Shown here: positions 16,632 through 24,075 of the stretch, piece by piece
Layout of the letters: every line of letters starts with the position of its first letter
Numbering within the stretch: the stretch's first letter is position 1
NCBI RefSeq assembly: GCF_000143965.1
Contig: NC_014365.1
Coordinates: 895,501 to 959,500, forward strand
DNA length: 64,000 nucleotides
Source: Desulfarculus baarsii DSM 2075
Lineage (GTDB): Bacteria > Desulfobacterota > Desulfarculia > Desulfarculales > Desulfarculaceae
Reading direction: 5' to 3'
The notes under the pieces: generated by a model
The model's database searches: none
Told to the model about the DNA's origin: nothing
What the model saw: only the letters and a program-made list of their open reading frames with translations
Position numbers and translations under genes: made by a program

Positions 16632-17581
16632 GGCCGGGACTCCGGCGCGGGCCAGGAAGCCGGTTGACTTGGCTGGTTCGACTCTTCGCCCTCGCCCGAG
16701 GCGTCTTCCAGGCCCTCTTCGTCCACGTCCTCGTCCACGTCGTCGCTTCCGTCGTCGCTTTTCTTGTTCCGCTTGGGCCGGCCGAAGTCTTCCTCGGGTT
16801 CGGGCTGGCCTGGCCGGAAGATCTGGCTCTGCACCACCATGTTCTTGCCGCCGTAGACGCGCAACACCTGGGTGGAGTAGGCGAAGCGGCCGTCGAAATC
16901 GACGGTGAGGACGATGGTCTCGCGGGTGTTGTCGGCCACCAGGGCCCAGACGGGAAAGGCCCAGTTCACTTCGTGGCGGGCTTGGTTGATCGTCGGGTCC
17001 ACGCGGGTGGAGCCGATGTTGACGCCCCTGGCCTCGGTGATCTCGCCGGGCAGGCGCAAGCGGATGTTGACGAAGTGGCCGTCGAGGGATTTGCGCCACA
17101 GGTTGTTGGCGATGGCCTGGTTGGGATCGCTGGGCGGCTCGGGCGGCGGCGGCGGGTCTAGGGGCTTGTCGGGGAAATCGCCGCGCGTGGCCGGCGAGTC
17201 CTCGGTGGGCAGCAGGGTGATCACCACCCGGTGCAGGCTGTCGCCGATCTCCAGCAGGCTGCCCTCCTTGCGGATGACGGCGTATTGCACGCGCCGGGCG
17301 CCCAGGCGGTCCAGCCGCGAGATCTTGACCTTCTCGACCAAAATGATCTTGTCGCCCTTCACCAGGCGTTGCCGGGTGGGGATGGGCCGCTTGATGTTGT
17401 CGAGCATGCCGGGGGTGGGGGCCTCGGCCATGATATTGGGCGTGGTCAGCGTCTCGCGCAGGCGCGAGGAGCCGTCGGCCTTCAGGTCCAGGAAAAGCTC
17501 GTAATCGAAACAGCCGACCAAGGTGCTCGTCATGGCCAGCAATAGGGCCAGGCTCAGGCGGGCGGCGATTTTGCGCTTCAT
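16628..17581 (-). CDS. uncharacterised lipoprotein with acidic C-terminal tail
   Basis: 317 aa. The signal peptide (KIAARLSLALLLAMTSTLVGC) ends in a lipobox LVGC with Cys23. A beta-rich region (about 25-245) follows, then a disordered, highly acidic tail (DDGSDDVDEDVDEEG) ending in Pro/Ser-rich residues. I recognise no catalytic motif. A GAGGAC site lies upstream of the ATG. It overlaps nagZ by 4 bases and is translationally coupled to it, implying an envelope function, perhaps linked to peptidoglycan or muropeptide handling. Residue Asp after Cys is absent (Phe at +2), so sorting to the outer membrane is predicted by the usual Lol rule. Confidence 0.8.
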   Translation of the reverse strand: MKRKIAARLSLALLLAMTSTLVGCFDYELFLDLKADGSSRLRETLTTPNIMAEAPTPGMLDNIKRPIPTRQRLVKGDKIILVEKVKISRLDRLGARRVQYAVIRKEGSLLEIGDSLHRVVITLLPTEDSPATRGDFPDKPLDPPPPPEPPSDPNQAIANNLWRKSLDGHFVNIRLRLPGEITEARGVNIGSTRVDPTINQARHEVNWAFPVWALVADNTRETIVLTVDFDGRFAYSTQVLRVYGGKNMVVQSQIFRPGQPEPEEDFGRPKRNKKSDDGSDDVDEDVDEEGLEDASGEGEESNQPSQPASWPAPESRP

Positions 17582-17677
17582 GACGTCCTCGGATGGTGGG
17601 CCGTGGGTATTGTTGGGTCCATATTTCTAAAGGGAATACCCCGAGCACGGGGGGTTGGTCAAGGGGTGAGGGGCGCA

Positions 17678-17706
17678 TTGTGCGATTGTTGGCCATATGT
17701 TATACC
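17678..17706 (+). promoter_or_regulatory. candidate sigma-70 promoter for nucleotidyltransferase-kinase operon
   Basis: TTGTGC (17678-17683) and TATACC (17701-17706) have a 17-base spacer, ending 19 bases before the ATG at 17726, which is preceded by GGGAGG. Confidence 0.4.
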
Positions 17707-17725
17707 TGGCCGGGGAGGTGCGCCG

Positions 17726-18667
17726 ATGCGGGCCATGGTTCTGGCCGCCGGCCTGGGCACGCGGTTGCTGCCGCTGACCAGGCTGCGGCCCAAATGTCTG
17801 ATTCCGGTGTGCAACCGGCCGTTGTTGGGCCTGTGGCTGGAGCGCCTGGCGGCGCTGGGCGTCACGCGGGCGGTGGTCAACACCCACCACCTGGCCCACG
17901 CGGTGCGGGCGGCGCTGCCTTTTCTGGCCCCGCCGGGCCTGGAGGCGCTGGAGAGCCACGAGCCCACGCTTTTGGGCACTGGCGGCGGCCTGGTCGCGGC
18001 CAGGGCCAAGCTGGGCGACGAGCCGTTTTTGCTGGCCAACGCCGATGTGCTGGCCGCCGGCGATCCCTTGCCGCTGCTGGCGGCGCTACGCCAAACGGGC
18101 GCGGCGGCCTGCCTGGGCCTGGTGGATTGGCCCGAGGTCAACAGCGTGGCCGTGGGGCCGGGCGGCCGCGTGCGCGGTTTTTACGGCGACATCATGCTGG
18201 CCCCGGAGCGCTGGTTGACCTACAGCGGCGTGGCGGCCATCTCGCCGGAGCTGTTCGAGTTTTTGCCGGCTTCCGGCCCAGGCGGCCTGGTGGAGGCCCT
18301 GCGCGCGGCCTTGCGGGCCGGGCGCTTGGTCTTGGGCCTGGAGCTTGGCGGCTATTGGAGCGACCTGGGCGCGCCCGAACGCTACTTGGCCGCCCACCGC
18401 GACCTGCTGCTGGGCGGGGCCGGTTTCGGCGATCTGGCCGGGCTGGGACCGATGGTCGCCTCGCCGGGGGCGGTGATCGAACCGGGCGCGCGGCTGGAGG
18501 GCTTTTGCGCCGTTGCCGAGGGCGCGCGGGTGGCGGCCGGGGCGCTGGTCAGCGCCAGCGTCCTGCTGCCCGGCGCGCGGGTGGCCCCTGGCGCCACGGT
18601 CTTTGGCGCGGTGTTGGGCGATGGTTTCGTGGCCAGCGGCGAACTGCGCGGCGGGGCCCATGCCTGA
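17726..18667 (+). CDS. sugar-1-phosphate nucleotidyltransferase with hexapeptide tail
   Basis: 313 aa from ATG 17726, with GGGAGG 8 bases upstream. The N-terminal Rossmann-type NTP-transferase domain (1-235) begins MRAMVLAAGLGTRLLPLT (nucleotide-binding loop) and has KCLIPVCNRPLL, LLGTGGGLVAA and LANADVL (metal Asp). The C-terminus (about 240-310) is a left-handed beta-helix-like hexapeptide repeat (PGAVIEPGARLEGFCAVAEG). The first domain resembles MurU (MurNAc-1-phosphate uridylyltransferase) and mannose-1-phosphate guanylyltransferases, but MurU lacks the hexapeptide tail. The adjacent sugar-kinase-like gene and divergent nagZ favour a MurNAc/GlcNAc recycling role. Substrate is not proven. 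Confidence 0.8.
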   Translation: MRAMVLAAGLGTRLLPLTRLRPKCLIPVCNRPLLGLWLERLAALGVTRAVVNTHHLAHAVRAALPFLAPPGLEALESHEPTLLGTGGGLVAARAKLGDEPFLLANADVLAAGDPLPLLAALRQTGAAACLGLVDWPEVNSVAVGPGGRVRGFYGDIMLAPERWLTYSGVAAISPELFEFLPASGPGGLVEALRAALRAGRLVLGLELGGYWSDLGAPERYLAAHRDLLLGGAGFGDLAGLGPMVASPGAVIEPGARLEGFCAVAEGARVAAGALVSASVLLPGARVAPGATVFGAVLGDGFVASGELRGGAHA

Positions 18668-19715
18668 GGAGCGCCTGGCCATGATCGCCGCCTGGGCCGC
18701 CCGCCACTGGCCCGGCGGCCCGGTGGCGCGGCCCGAGGCCACGGCCATGGCCCCCGACGGCTCCACTCGTTTTTTTGTCCGGCTGCGCGCCGCCGGCCGC
18801 CAGTTGGTGGCCATGCACGGCCCCGACAACCCGGCCGAGGCCCGGGCCTGGCTGCATCTGGCCGGAGTGCTGGCGGCGGGCGGCCTGCCGGCGCCCAAGG
18901 TCTGGGCGGCCGAGGAGCGGGCGGGGCTTTTTCTGATGGACGACCTGGGCCAGGCCGACCTGCACGGCGCGGCCCTGGCCCTGGCCGGCGACGCCGACGC
19001 CCTGGCCAAGCTCTACGAGCCCGTCCTGGCCATGCTGGCCCGCTTGCAGGCCGTGGGCGCGGCGGGGCTGGACGTGAGCTATTGCTTCGACGGGGCCGAG
19101 CTTTCGCCCGAGTTCCTGCTGCGGCGCGAGGCCGGCTATTTTATGGAGTGGTTCGTGGAGGCGGCCTGCGGGCTGCGGGAAAGGCCGGCCGGCCTGGCGG
19201 AGGAGCTGGCCTTGGTGGCCGAGCGGGCCGGCCGGGCCGAGCCACGAGGCCTGGTCCACCGCGATTTTCAGAGCCGCAACATCGTGTTGGGCCCGTGCGG
19301 CCCGGGCCTGGTCGACTTTCAGGGTGCGCGTCTGGGCCCGGCCCAGTATGATTTGGCCTCTCTGCTGCACGACCCCTACGTGGACCTGCCCTGGCCCCTG
19401 CGCCGTCGGTTGCTCGGGCGCTACCTCGATTTGCGCCGTGATGTCGGGCCATTCGACGCCGAGGCCTTTGTGGAGGGCTGGCCCTTTGTCTGCCTCAGCC
19501 GGCTGATGCAGGCCTTGGGGGCCTATGGTTTTTTGTGCGGGCGGCGAAAAAAGCCCTTTTTCGCGGCCCATGGCCGGCCGGCGCTGAACTCTTTGCGCCG
19601 CCTGCTGGCGGAGCCGCCGCTGGCGATGTTGCCGGCCCTGGGCCAACTGGCCCGCCGTTTGCCCGATGATCCGGGGCCCCTCTTGGCGGCCCTGGCCGGA
19701 GAAGATTCGCGATGA
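18660..19715 (+). CDS. aminoglycoside-phosphotransferase-fold kinase (AmgK-like)
   Basis: 351 aa from ATG 18660, overlapping the preceding stop by 8 bases. The kinase fold is clear: an N-lobe LFLMDDLGQADLHG, catalytic loop LVHRDFQSRNIVL (HxD with a following Asn) and metal-binding GLVDFQGARLGP. This is the APH/choline kinase family. Immediate coupling to a sugar-1-phosphate nucleotidyltransferase matches AmgK-MurU, the kinase and uridylyltransferase that convert anomeric MurNAc/GlcNAc to UDP-MurNAc in Pseudomonas recycling. The same fold pair also exists for other sugars, so the gene symbol is withheld. Confidence 0.8.
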   Translation: MPEERLAMIAAWAARHWPGGPVARPEATAMAPDGSTRFFVRLRAAGRQLVAMHGPDNPAEARAWLHLAGVLAAGGLPAPKVWAAEERAGLFLMDDLGQADLHGAALALAGDADALAKLYEPVLAMLARLQAVGAAGLDVSYCFDGAELSPEFLLRREAGYFMEWFVEAACGLRERPAGLAEELALVAERAGRAEPRGLVHRDFQSRNIVLGPCGPGLVDFQGARLGPAQYDLASLLHDPYVDLPWPLRRRLLGRYLDLRRDVGPFDAEAFVEGWPFVCLSRLMQALGAYGFLCGRRKKPFFAAHGRPALNSLRRLLAEPPLAMLPALGQLARRLPDDPGPLLAALAGEDSR

Positions 19716-21151
19716 GCGCCATCATGGCCATCGTCGGCCGGCCCAACGTGGGCAAGTCGACTCTGTTCAACCGCCTGACCCGCACGCGCCAGGCCCTGGT
19801 CCACGACCTGCCCGGCGTCACCCGCGATCGCCTCTATGGCCGGGCGATCATCGACGACCGCCAGGTCACGGTCATCGACACCGGCGGCTTCGACCCGCCG
19901 GCCGATCAACCCTTCGCCGCCGAGGTCCACGCCCAGATCGCCATGGCCATGGAGGAGGCCGATCTGATTCTCTTCGTCTGCGACGGCCGGGCCGGCCTCA
20001 ACCCGGCCGACCTGGAGATCGCCACCCGCCTGCGGCGTTCGCAAAAGCCGGTGATCCACGCCGTCAACAAGATCGACGGCCCGCGCCAGGAGGACGAGGC
20101 CAGCGAGTTTTTCGCCCTGGGCGTGGAAAAGCTGCACTTCATCAGCGCCGCCCACGGCTATGGCATGAGCGATCTGGCCGACGACATCCTGGCCCATCTG
20201 CCGCCCGACGACGAACTCACCGAGCGTCTGGAGACGCCCGGCGGCGCGGTTTTCCTCAGCCCCAGCCGCCTGGCCGAGCGCGACGAGCCGCCCGAAGACG
20301 AGGACATCGACCCCAAGCGCCTGGCCGTCGACGAGATCCGCGTGGCCCTGATCGGCCGACCCAACGTGGGCAAGTCATCGCTTTTGAACGCCCTGTTCGG
20401 CGGGCCGCGGGTGGTGGTCAGCGACGTGCCGGGCACCACCCGCGACGCGGTGGACACGCCCATCCAGGTGGGCGACAAAAAATACGTCATCATCGACACC
20501 GCCGGCATCCGGCGGCGGGGCAAGGTGGCCCCGGGCATCGAAAAGGCCGGGGTGTTCCGTTCGTTGCGGGCCATTGACCGGGCCCACGTGGTGGTGGCCA
20601 TGATGGAGGCCGGCGAGGGCGTCACCGATCAAGACCTGCACCTGATCGGCGCGGCCATGGAGCAAAACCGCGCCCTGATCGTGGTGATGAACAAGTGGGA
20701 TCTGCTGGCCGGCGACGAGCGGCGGCGCAAGCAGCTCGACGCCCGCCTGGAGGAGGCGCTGCGCTTCGCGCCGTGGGCCCCGGTGCTGCGCCTGAGCGTG
20801 CTGAAGGGGCGGGGAGTGGACAAGATCCTGCCCCTGGTCGACCAAATCTTCGCCCAATACAACTCGCGCCTGGGCACCGGTCGGCTCAACCAGGTGCTGG
20901 AGCAGGCCCAGATCAAGCACACCCCGCCCAGCGTGGGTTCGCGCCGCCTGAAGATCTACTACGCCGCCCAGGTGGCCGTGCGGCCGCCCACGGTGGCTCT
21001 GGTGGTCAACGACCCCAAGGCGGTGCATTTTTCCTATCGTCGTTTTCTGACCAACGAGTTTCGCAAGGCCATGGGCCTGGAGCAATCGCCGCTGAAGCTG
21101 ATCCTGCGCGGCCGTTCGGGTCGCCGGGCCAGCGCGCCCAAGAAAAAATGA
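19712..21151 (+). CDS. der: ribosome-biogenesis GTPase Der (EngA)
   Basis: 479 aa, overlapping the kinase stop by 4 bases (ATGA). Der assists 50S subunit assembly. Two G domains are present: GRPNVGKST (about residues 9-17) with DTGGF and NKIDG, and GRPNVGKSS (about 214-222) with DTAGIRRRG and NKWDLL. The C-terminal KH-like domain (about 390-479) ends in basic residues (RGRSGRRASAPKKK). The linker between G domains has an acidic patch (DEPPEDEDID). Length fits the family (about 450-500 aa). Confidence 0.97.
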   Translation: MSAIMAIVGRPNVGKSTLFNRLTRTRQALVHDLPGVTRDRLYGRAIIDDRQVTVIDTGGFDPPADQPFAAEVHAQIAMAMEEADLILFVCDGRAGLNPADLEIATRLRRSQKPVIHAVNKIDGPRQEDEASEFFALGVEKLHFISAAHGYGMSDLADDILAHLPPDDELTERLETPGGAVFLSPSRLAERDEPPEDEDIDPKRLAVDEIRVALIGRPNVGKSSLLNALFGGPRVVVSDVPGTTRDAVDTPIQVGDKKYVIIDTAGIRRRGKVAPGIEKAGVFRSLRAIDRAHVVVAMMEAGEGVTDQDLHLIGAAMEQNRALIVVMNKWDLLAGDERRRKQLDARLEEALRFAPWAPVLRLSVLKGRGVDKILPLVDQIFAQYNSRLGTGRLNQVLEQAQIKHTPPSVGSRRLKIYYAAQVAVRPPTVALVVNDPKAVHFSYRRFLTNEFRKAMGLEQSPLKLILRGRSGRRASAPKKK

Positions 21152-21156
21152 GTGGC

Positions 21157-21183
21157 TTGACAAGCGGAGGCTGTGTGTATAAT
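21157..21183 (+). promoter_or_regulatory. sigma-70-type promoter for gmhA
   Basis: Consensus hexamers TTGACA (21157-21162) and TATAAT (21178-21183), 5 bases after the der stop. The spacer is 15 bases, shorter than the usual 17. About 90 bases separate it from gmhA. Confidence 0.6.
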
Positions 21184-21272
21184 TTCAGTTCGTTTGCCAA
21201 CTTGAGGGCCTATAACGACAATCGCTCACGGGCGGTCGCCAATAACAAACCGCCCAGGCCACGGGAGTTTGC

Positions 21273-21854
21273 ATGATGCAGGCCGTCGCCGCCGCTGGCG
21301 TTCAAAAAACCATCGCCGCCATGGAGCAGCTTTTGGCCTCGGGCCTGGGGGCGGTGACCACCGCCGCCGCGGCCATCGCCAAGGCTTTTTCCGACGACAA
21401 GAAGATGCTTTGCTTCGGCAACGGCGGTTCGGCGGCCGACGCCCAGCATCTGGCCGCCGAGATGGTCAACCGTTTCATGCTCGAACGACCCAGCCTGCCT
21501 TGCCTGGCCCTGACCACCGACGCCAGCGTGCTGACCTCCATCGCCAACGATTACGCCTTCGGCGAGATCTTCTCCAAGCAGATCAAGGCGTTGGGCGCGG
21601 CCGGCGACGTGGCGCTGGGCATTTCGACCTCGGGCAACTCGCCCAATGTGCTCGAAGGTCTGCGCGTGGCCCAGCAACGCGGCCTGCTGACCATCGGCCT
21701 GACTGGACGCGGCGGCGGGGCCATGGCCGCCCTGTGCGACATCCTGGTGGCCGCGCCCACCGACGAAACGCCGCGCATTCAAGAGGTGCACGCCGTGGTG
21801 ATTCACCTCATCTGCGAGTTGGTGGACCTCACCCTCTTTGGACGCGCCAAATGA
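21273..21854 (+). CDS. gmhA: phosphoheptose isomerase (SIS domain)
   Basis: 193 aa from ATG 21273 (ATG 21276 is possible); GGGAG precedes. GmhA converts sedoheptulose-7-phosphate to D-glycero-D-manno-heptose-7-phosphate, the first step of LPS heptose synthesis. SIS-domain features: CFGNGGSAADAQHLAAEMVN (phosphate loop), ALGISTSGNSPNVL (Ser/Thr sugar-phosphate site), and the C-terminal EVHAVVIHLICELV carrying Glu/His. The size (190-200 aa) fits GmhA and not the longer sugar isomerases. Translation is coupled to the next gene by ATGA overlap. Presence is consistent with heptose-containing LPS and lptD in this window. Confidence 0.92.
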   Translation: MMQAVAAAGVQKTIAAMEQLLASGLGAVTTAAAAIAKAFSDDKKMLCFGNGGSAADAQHLAAEMVNRFMLERPSLPCLALTTDASVLTSIANDYAFGEIFSKQIKALGAAGDVALGISTSGNSPNVLEGLRVAQQRGLLTIGLTGRGGGAMAALCDILVAAPTDETPRIQEVHAVVIHLICELVDLTLFGRAK

Positions 21855-22792
21855 AACCGACCCCGGCCGACCTGCGGCTCCTCAAGCTGACCGACCTGGA
21901 AGTTCGCAAATCAAAAGTAGACGGCGGCAACCTGGGCCGCCCCTGGCGCGCCGGCGGGACGTTCGGCGATTTCGTCGAGTCGCTGCCCCACGTGCTGGCC
22001 GCCGGCGACCTGCGCCGGGCCGCCGAGGCCGTGGTGCGCGCCCGCCGCGCCGGCCGGCCGGTGATTCTGGCCATGGGCGCGCACGTGATCAAAGTGGGCC
22101 TGAGCCCGCTGCTGATCGACGCCATGGAGCGGGGGCTGATCACGGGCCTGGCCTTCAACGGGGCCTGCGTGATCCACGACACCGAGATGGCCCTGGCCGG
22201 CCGCACCTCCGAGGACGTGGCCGAGGCCCTGGCCGACGGCAGCTTCGGCACCGCCCGCCAGACCGGCGAGTTCATTAACAACGCCGTCAGCGCCGCGCCG
22301 GAACTGGGCATCGGCCGGGCCGTGGGCCAGGCCCTGTTGCAACGGGCGCCGGCCAACGCGGCCTATTCGCTCTTGGCCGCCGCCGCCCGGCTGGATCTGC
22401 CGGTGACGGTGCATATCGCCGTGGGCGCCGACATCATCCACATGCACCCCAGTTTCGACCCGGCCGCCGCCGGCCTGGCCAGCCACAACGATTTTCGCCT
22501 GCTCATCGGCCAGGTGGCCAAGTTGAAGGGCGGGGTCTACCTCAACGTGGGTTCGGCGGTGGTGCTGCCCGAGGTCTTCCTCAAGGCCCTGTCGGCCGCC
22601 CGCAACCTGGGCCACGACGTGCGCGACTTCACCACCGTCAACATGGACATGATCCAGCACTATCGGCCCAACACCAACGTGGTGCGCCGGCCCGTGCTCA
22701 CCGGCGGCCTGGGCCTGAGCATCACCGGCCACCACGAGATCAACCTGCCGCTGTTGCTGGCCATGATCGTCGAGGGGATCGAGCGCGCCTAG
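21851..22792 (+). CDS. deoxyhypusine-synthase-like conserved protein of unknown function
   Basis: 313 aa, overlapping gmhA by 4 bases. I see a Rossmann-like fold with HVIKVGLSPLLIDAM, GLAFNGACVIHDTEMALAG and DGSFGTARQTGEFINNAV. These recall the DHS-family pattern (a GhhxHD-type segment, then a DGSFG loop), and the C-terminal half has HIAVGADIIHMHPS and NVGSAVVLPEVFLKAL. The eukaryotic/archaeal enzyme modifies eIF5A using spermidine; bacterial relatives have unknown or homospermidine-type roles, and the usual DHS active-site Lys context is not obvious. Coupling to gmhA suggests an envelope or sugar role rather than eIF5A. Identification is by motif only. Confidence 0.5.
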   Translation: MKPTPADLRLLKLTDLEVRKSKVDGGNLGRPWRAGGTFGDFVESLPHVLAAGDLRRAAEAVVRARRAGRPVILAMGAHVIKVGLSPLLIDAMERGLITGLAFNGACVIHDTEMALAGRTSEDVAEALADGSFGTARQTGEFINNAVSAAPELGIGRAVGQALLQRAPANAAYSLLAAAARLDLPVTVHIAVGADIIHMHPSFDPAAAGLASHNDFRLLIGQVAKLKGGVYLNVGSAVVLPEVFLKALSAARNLGHDVRDFTTVNMDMIQHYRPNTNVVRRPVLTGGLGLSITGHHEINLPLLLAMIVEGIERA

Positions 22793-22901
22793 ATCGGCGC
22801 TTGCGGCTTGGGTGGGGCGGTCATACTATTTCCATGAACGGCCCATGCGCTCATGATTCACCATCCAGGGCGGGGCAAACGCCCGCCGGAGAAGTGTCGC
22901 C

Positions 22902-23120
22902 ATGCCGATATACGAATATAAATGCAACAAATGCGCCAAGGAATTCGAGGTGTTGGTCCTCGGCTCCCGCGACGACGTCCGCTGCCCCCAGTGCGACGCC
23001 GCCGATGTGTCGCGCCTGATGAGCGGCTTCGCCCACAAAAACGAGGGCGGGACTCTGGTTTCGTCCTCGGGCGGCGGCTGCTCCAGTTGTTCGGGTGGTT
23101 CATGCTCGACCTGCCACTGA
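22902..23120 (+). CDS. FmdB-type zinc-ribbon protein
   Basis: 72 aa. The start MPIYEYKCNKCAKEFEVL plus VRCPQCD forms the FmdB zinc ribbon (C-x2-C ... C-x2-C: Cys 8, 11, 28, 31 by count). A Ser/Gly/Cys-rich tail (GGGCSSCSGGSCSTCH) follows with further Cys pairs, perhaps a second metal site. These proteins are common next to diverse genes and regarded as putative regulators; function is unknown. It precedes hemC by 22 bases and may be co-transcribed. Confidence 0.88.
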   Translation: MPIYEYKCNKCAKEFEVLVLGSRDDVRCPQCDAADVSRLMSGFAHKNEGGTLVSSSGGGCSSCSGGSCSTCH

Positions 23121-23142
23121 TTTTCCAGCGCCCGGATCGATC

Positions 23143-24075
23143 ATGCCAAAACTGATCATCGCCACCAGGGGCAGCGAACTGGCCCTGGCCCAGGCCCGTT
23201 GGGCCGCCCGGCAGTTGTCCGCCCTTTCGCCGGGGCTGGAGGTCGAACTCCAGCTCTTCAAGACCAAGGGCGACAAGATTCTCGACGCGCCGCTGGCCAA
23301 GGTCGGCGGCAAGGGCCTGTTTGTCAAGGAGATCGAGGACGCCCTGCTCGACGGCCGGGCCCGCGTGGCCGTGCATTCCATGAAGGACATGCCCGCCGAG
23401 CTGCCGCCGGGGCTGTGCATCGCCGCCGTCAGCCGGCGCGAGGATCCCCGCGACGTGCTGATCAGCCGCGACGGCCTGGGCCTGGACGAACTGCCGGCCA
23501 CGCCCCGCCTGGGCACCAGCAGCCTGCGCCGCCAGGCCCAGCTTCTGGCCCGGCGGCCCGACGCCATGGTCGTCTCGGTGCGCGGCAACGTCCAGACCCG
23601 CCTGCGCAAGCTCGAGGAACTGGGCCTGGACGCCATCGTCCTGGCCGCCGCCGGCCTGGATCGCCTGGGCCTGAGCGACCCCCGGCGGGTGGACCTGGCC
23701 CCGGAGCTCATGCTGCCGGCGGTGGGGCAGGGGGCGCTGGCCATCGAGGCCAGGGCCGACGACGCCTTTTGCCTGGAGCTGTGCGCCCGCTTGGCCCACC
23801 AGCCCACGGCCGTGGCCGTCGAGGCCGAACGGGCCTTTTTGGGCCGGCTGGAGGGCGGCTGCCAGGTGCCCATCGCTGGCCACGCCGTGGTCGATGGCGA
23901 CGAAATCGTTTTCGAGGGCCTGGTGGCCAGCCTGGACGGCAAGCGGCTGATTCGCCGCCGGGCCGTGGGCCGGGCCGACGAGGCCGGCCCGCTGGGGCTG
24001 GCCGTGGCCGAGGAGATACTGGCCGACGGCGGCCGCCAGATTCTGGCCGAAGTTTATGGAAGGGGCCCCCAATGA
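23143..24075 (+). CDS. hemC: porphobilinogen deaminase (hydroxymethylbilane synthase)
   Basis: 310 aa from ATG 23143. It condenses four porphobilinogens to hydroxymethylbilane in the cytosol. IIATRGSELALAQARW is the conserved N-terminus, SLRRQAQLLARRPD and VSVRGNVQTRLRKL are substrate-binding Arg regions, and FLGRLEGGCQVPIAGHA has the dipyrromethane-cofactor Cys (about residue 241). The Asp of VHSMKDMPAEL is the catalytic Asp. It overlaps the next gene by 4 bases, so it is coupled to uroporphyrinogen-III synthesis and methylation. Confidence 0.98.
   Translation: MPKLIIATRGSELALAQARWAARQLSALSPGLEVELQLFKTKGDKILDAPLAKVGGKGLFVKEIEDALLDGRARVAVHSMKDMPAELPPGLCIAAVSRREDPRDVLISRDGLGLDELPATPRLGTSSLRRQAQLLARRPDAMVVSVRGNVQTRLRKLEELGLDAIVLAAAGLDRLGLSDPRRVDLAPELMLPAVGQGALAIEARADDAFCLELCARLAHQPTAVAVEAERAFLGRLEGGCQVPIAGHAVVDGDEIVFEGLVASLDGKRLIRRRAVGRADEAGPLGLAVAEEILADGGRQILAEVYGRGPQ

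Noticed and set aside
15573-17696. 707-codon frame extending nagZ upstream through the lipoprotein
   Set aside because: The upstream half is in the wrong frame for the lipoprotein; GTG 16631 overlapping TGA is the natural nagZ start.
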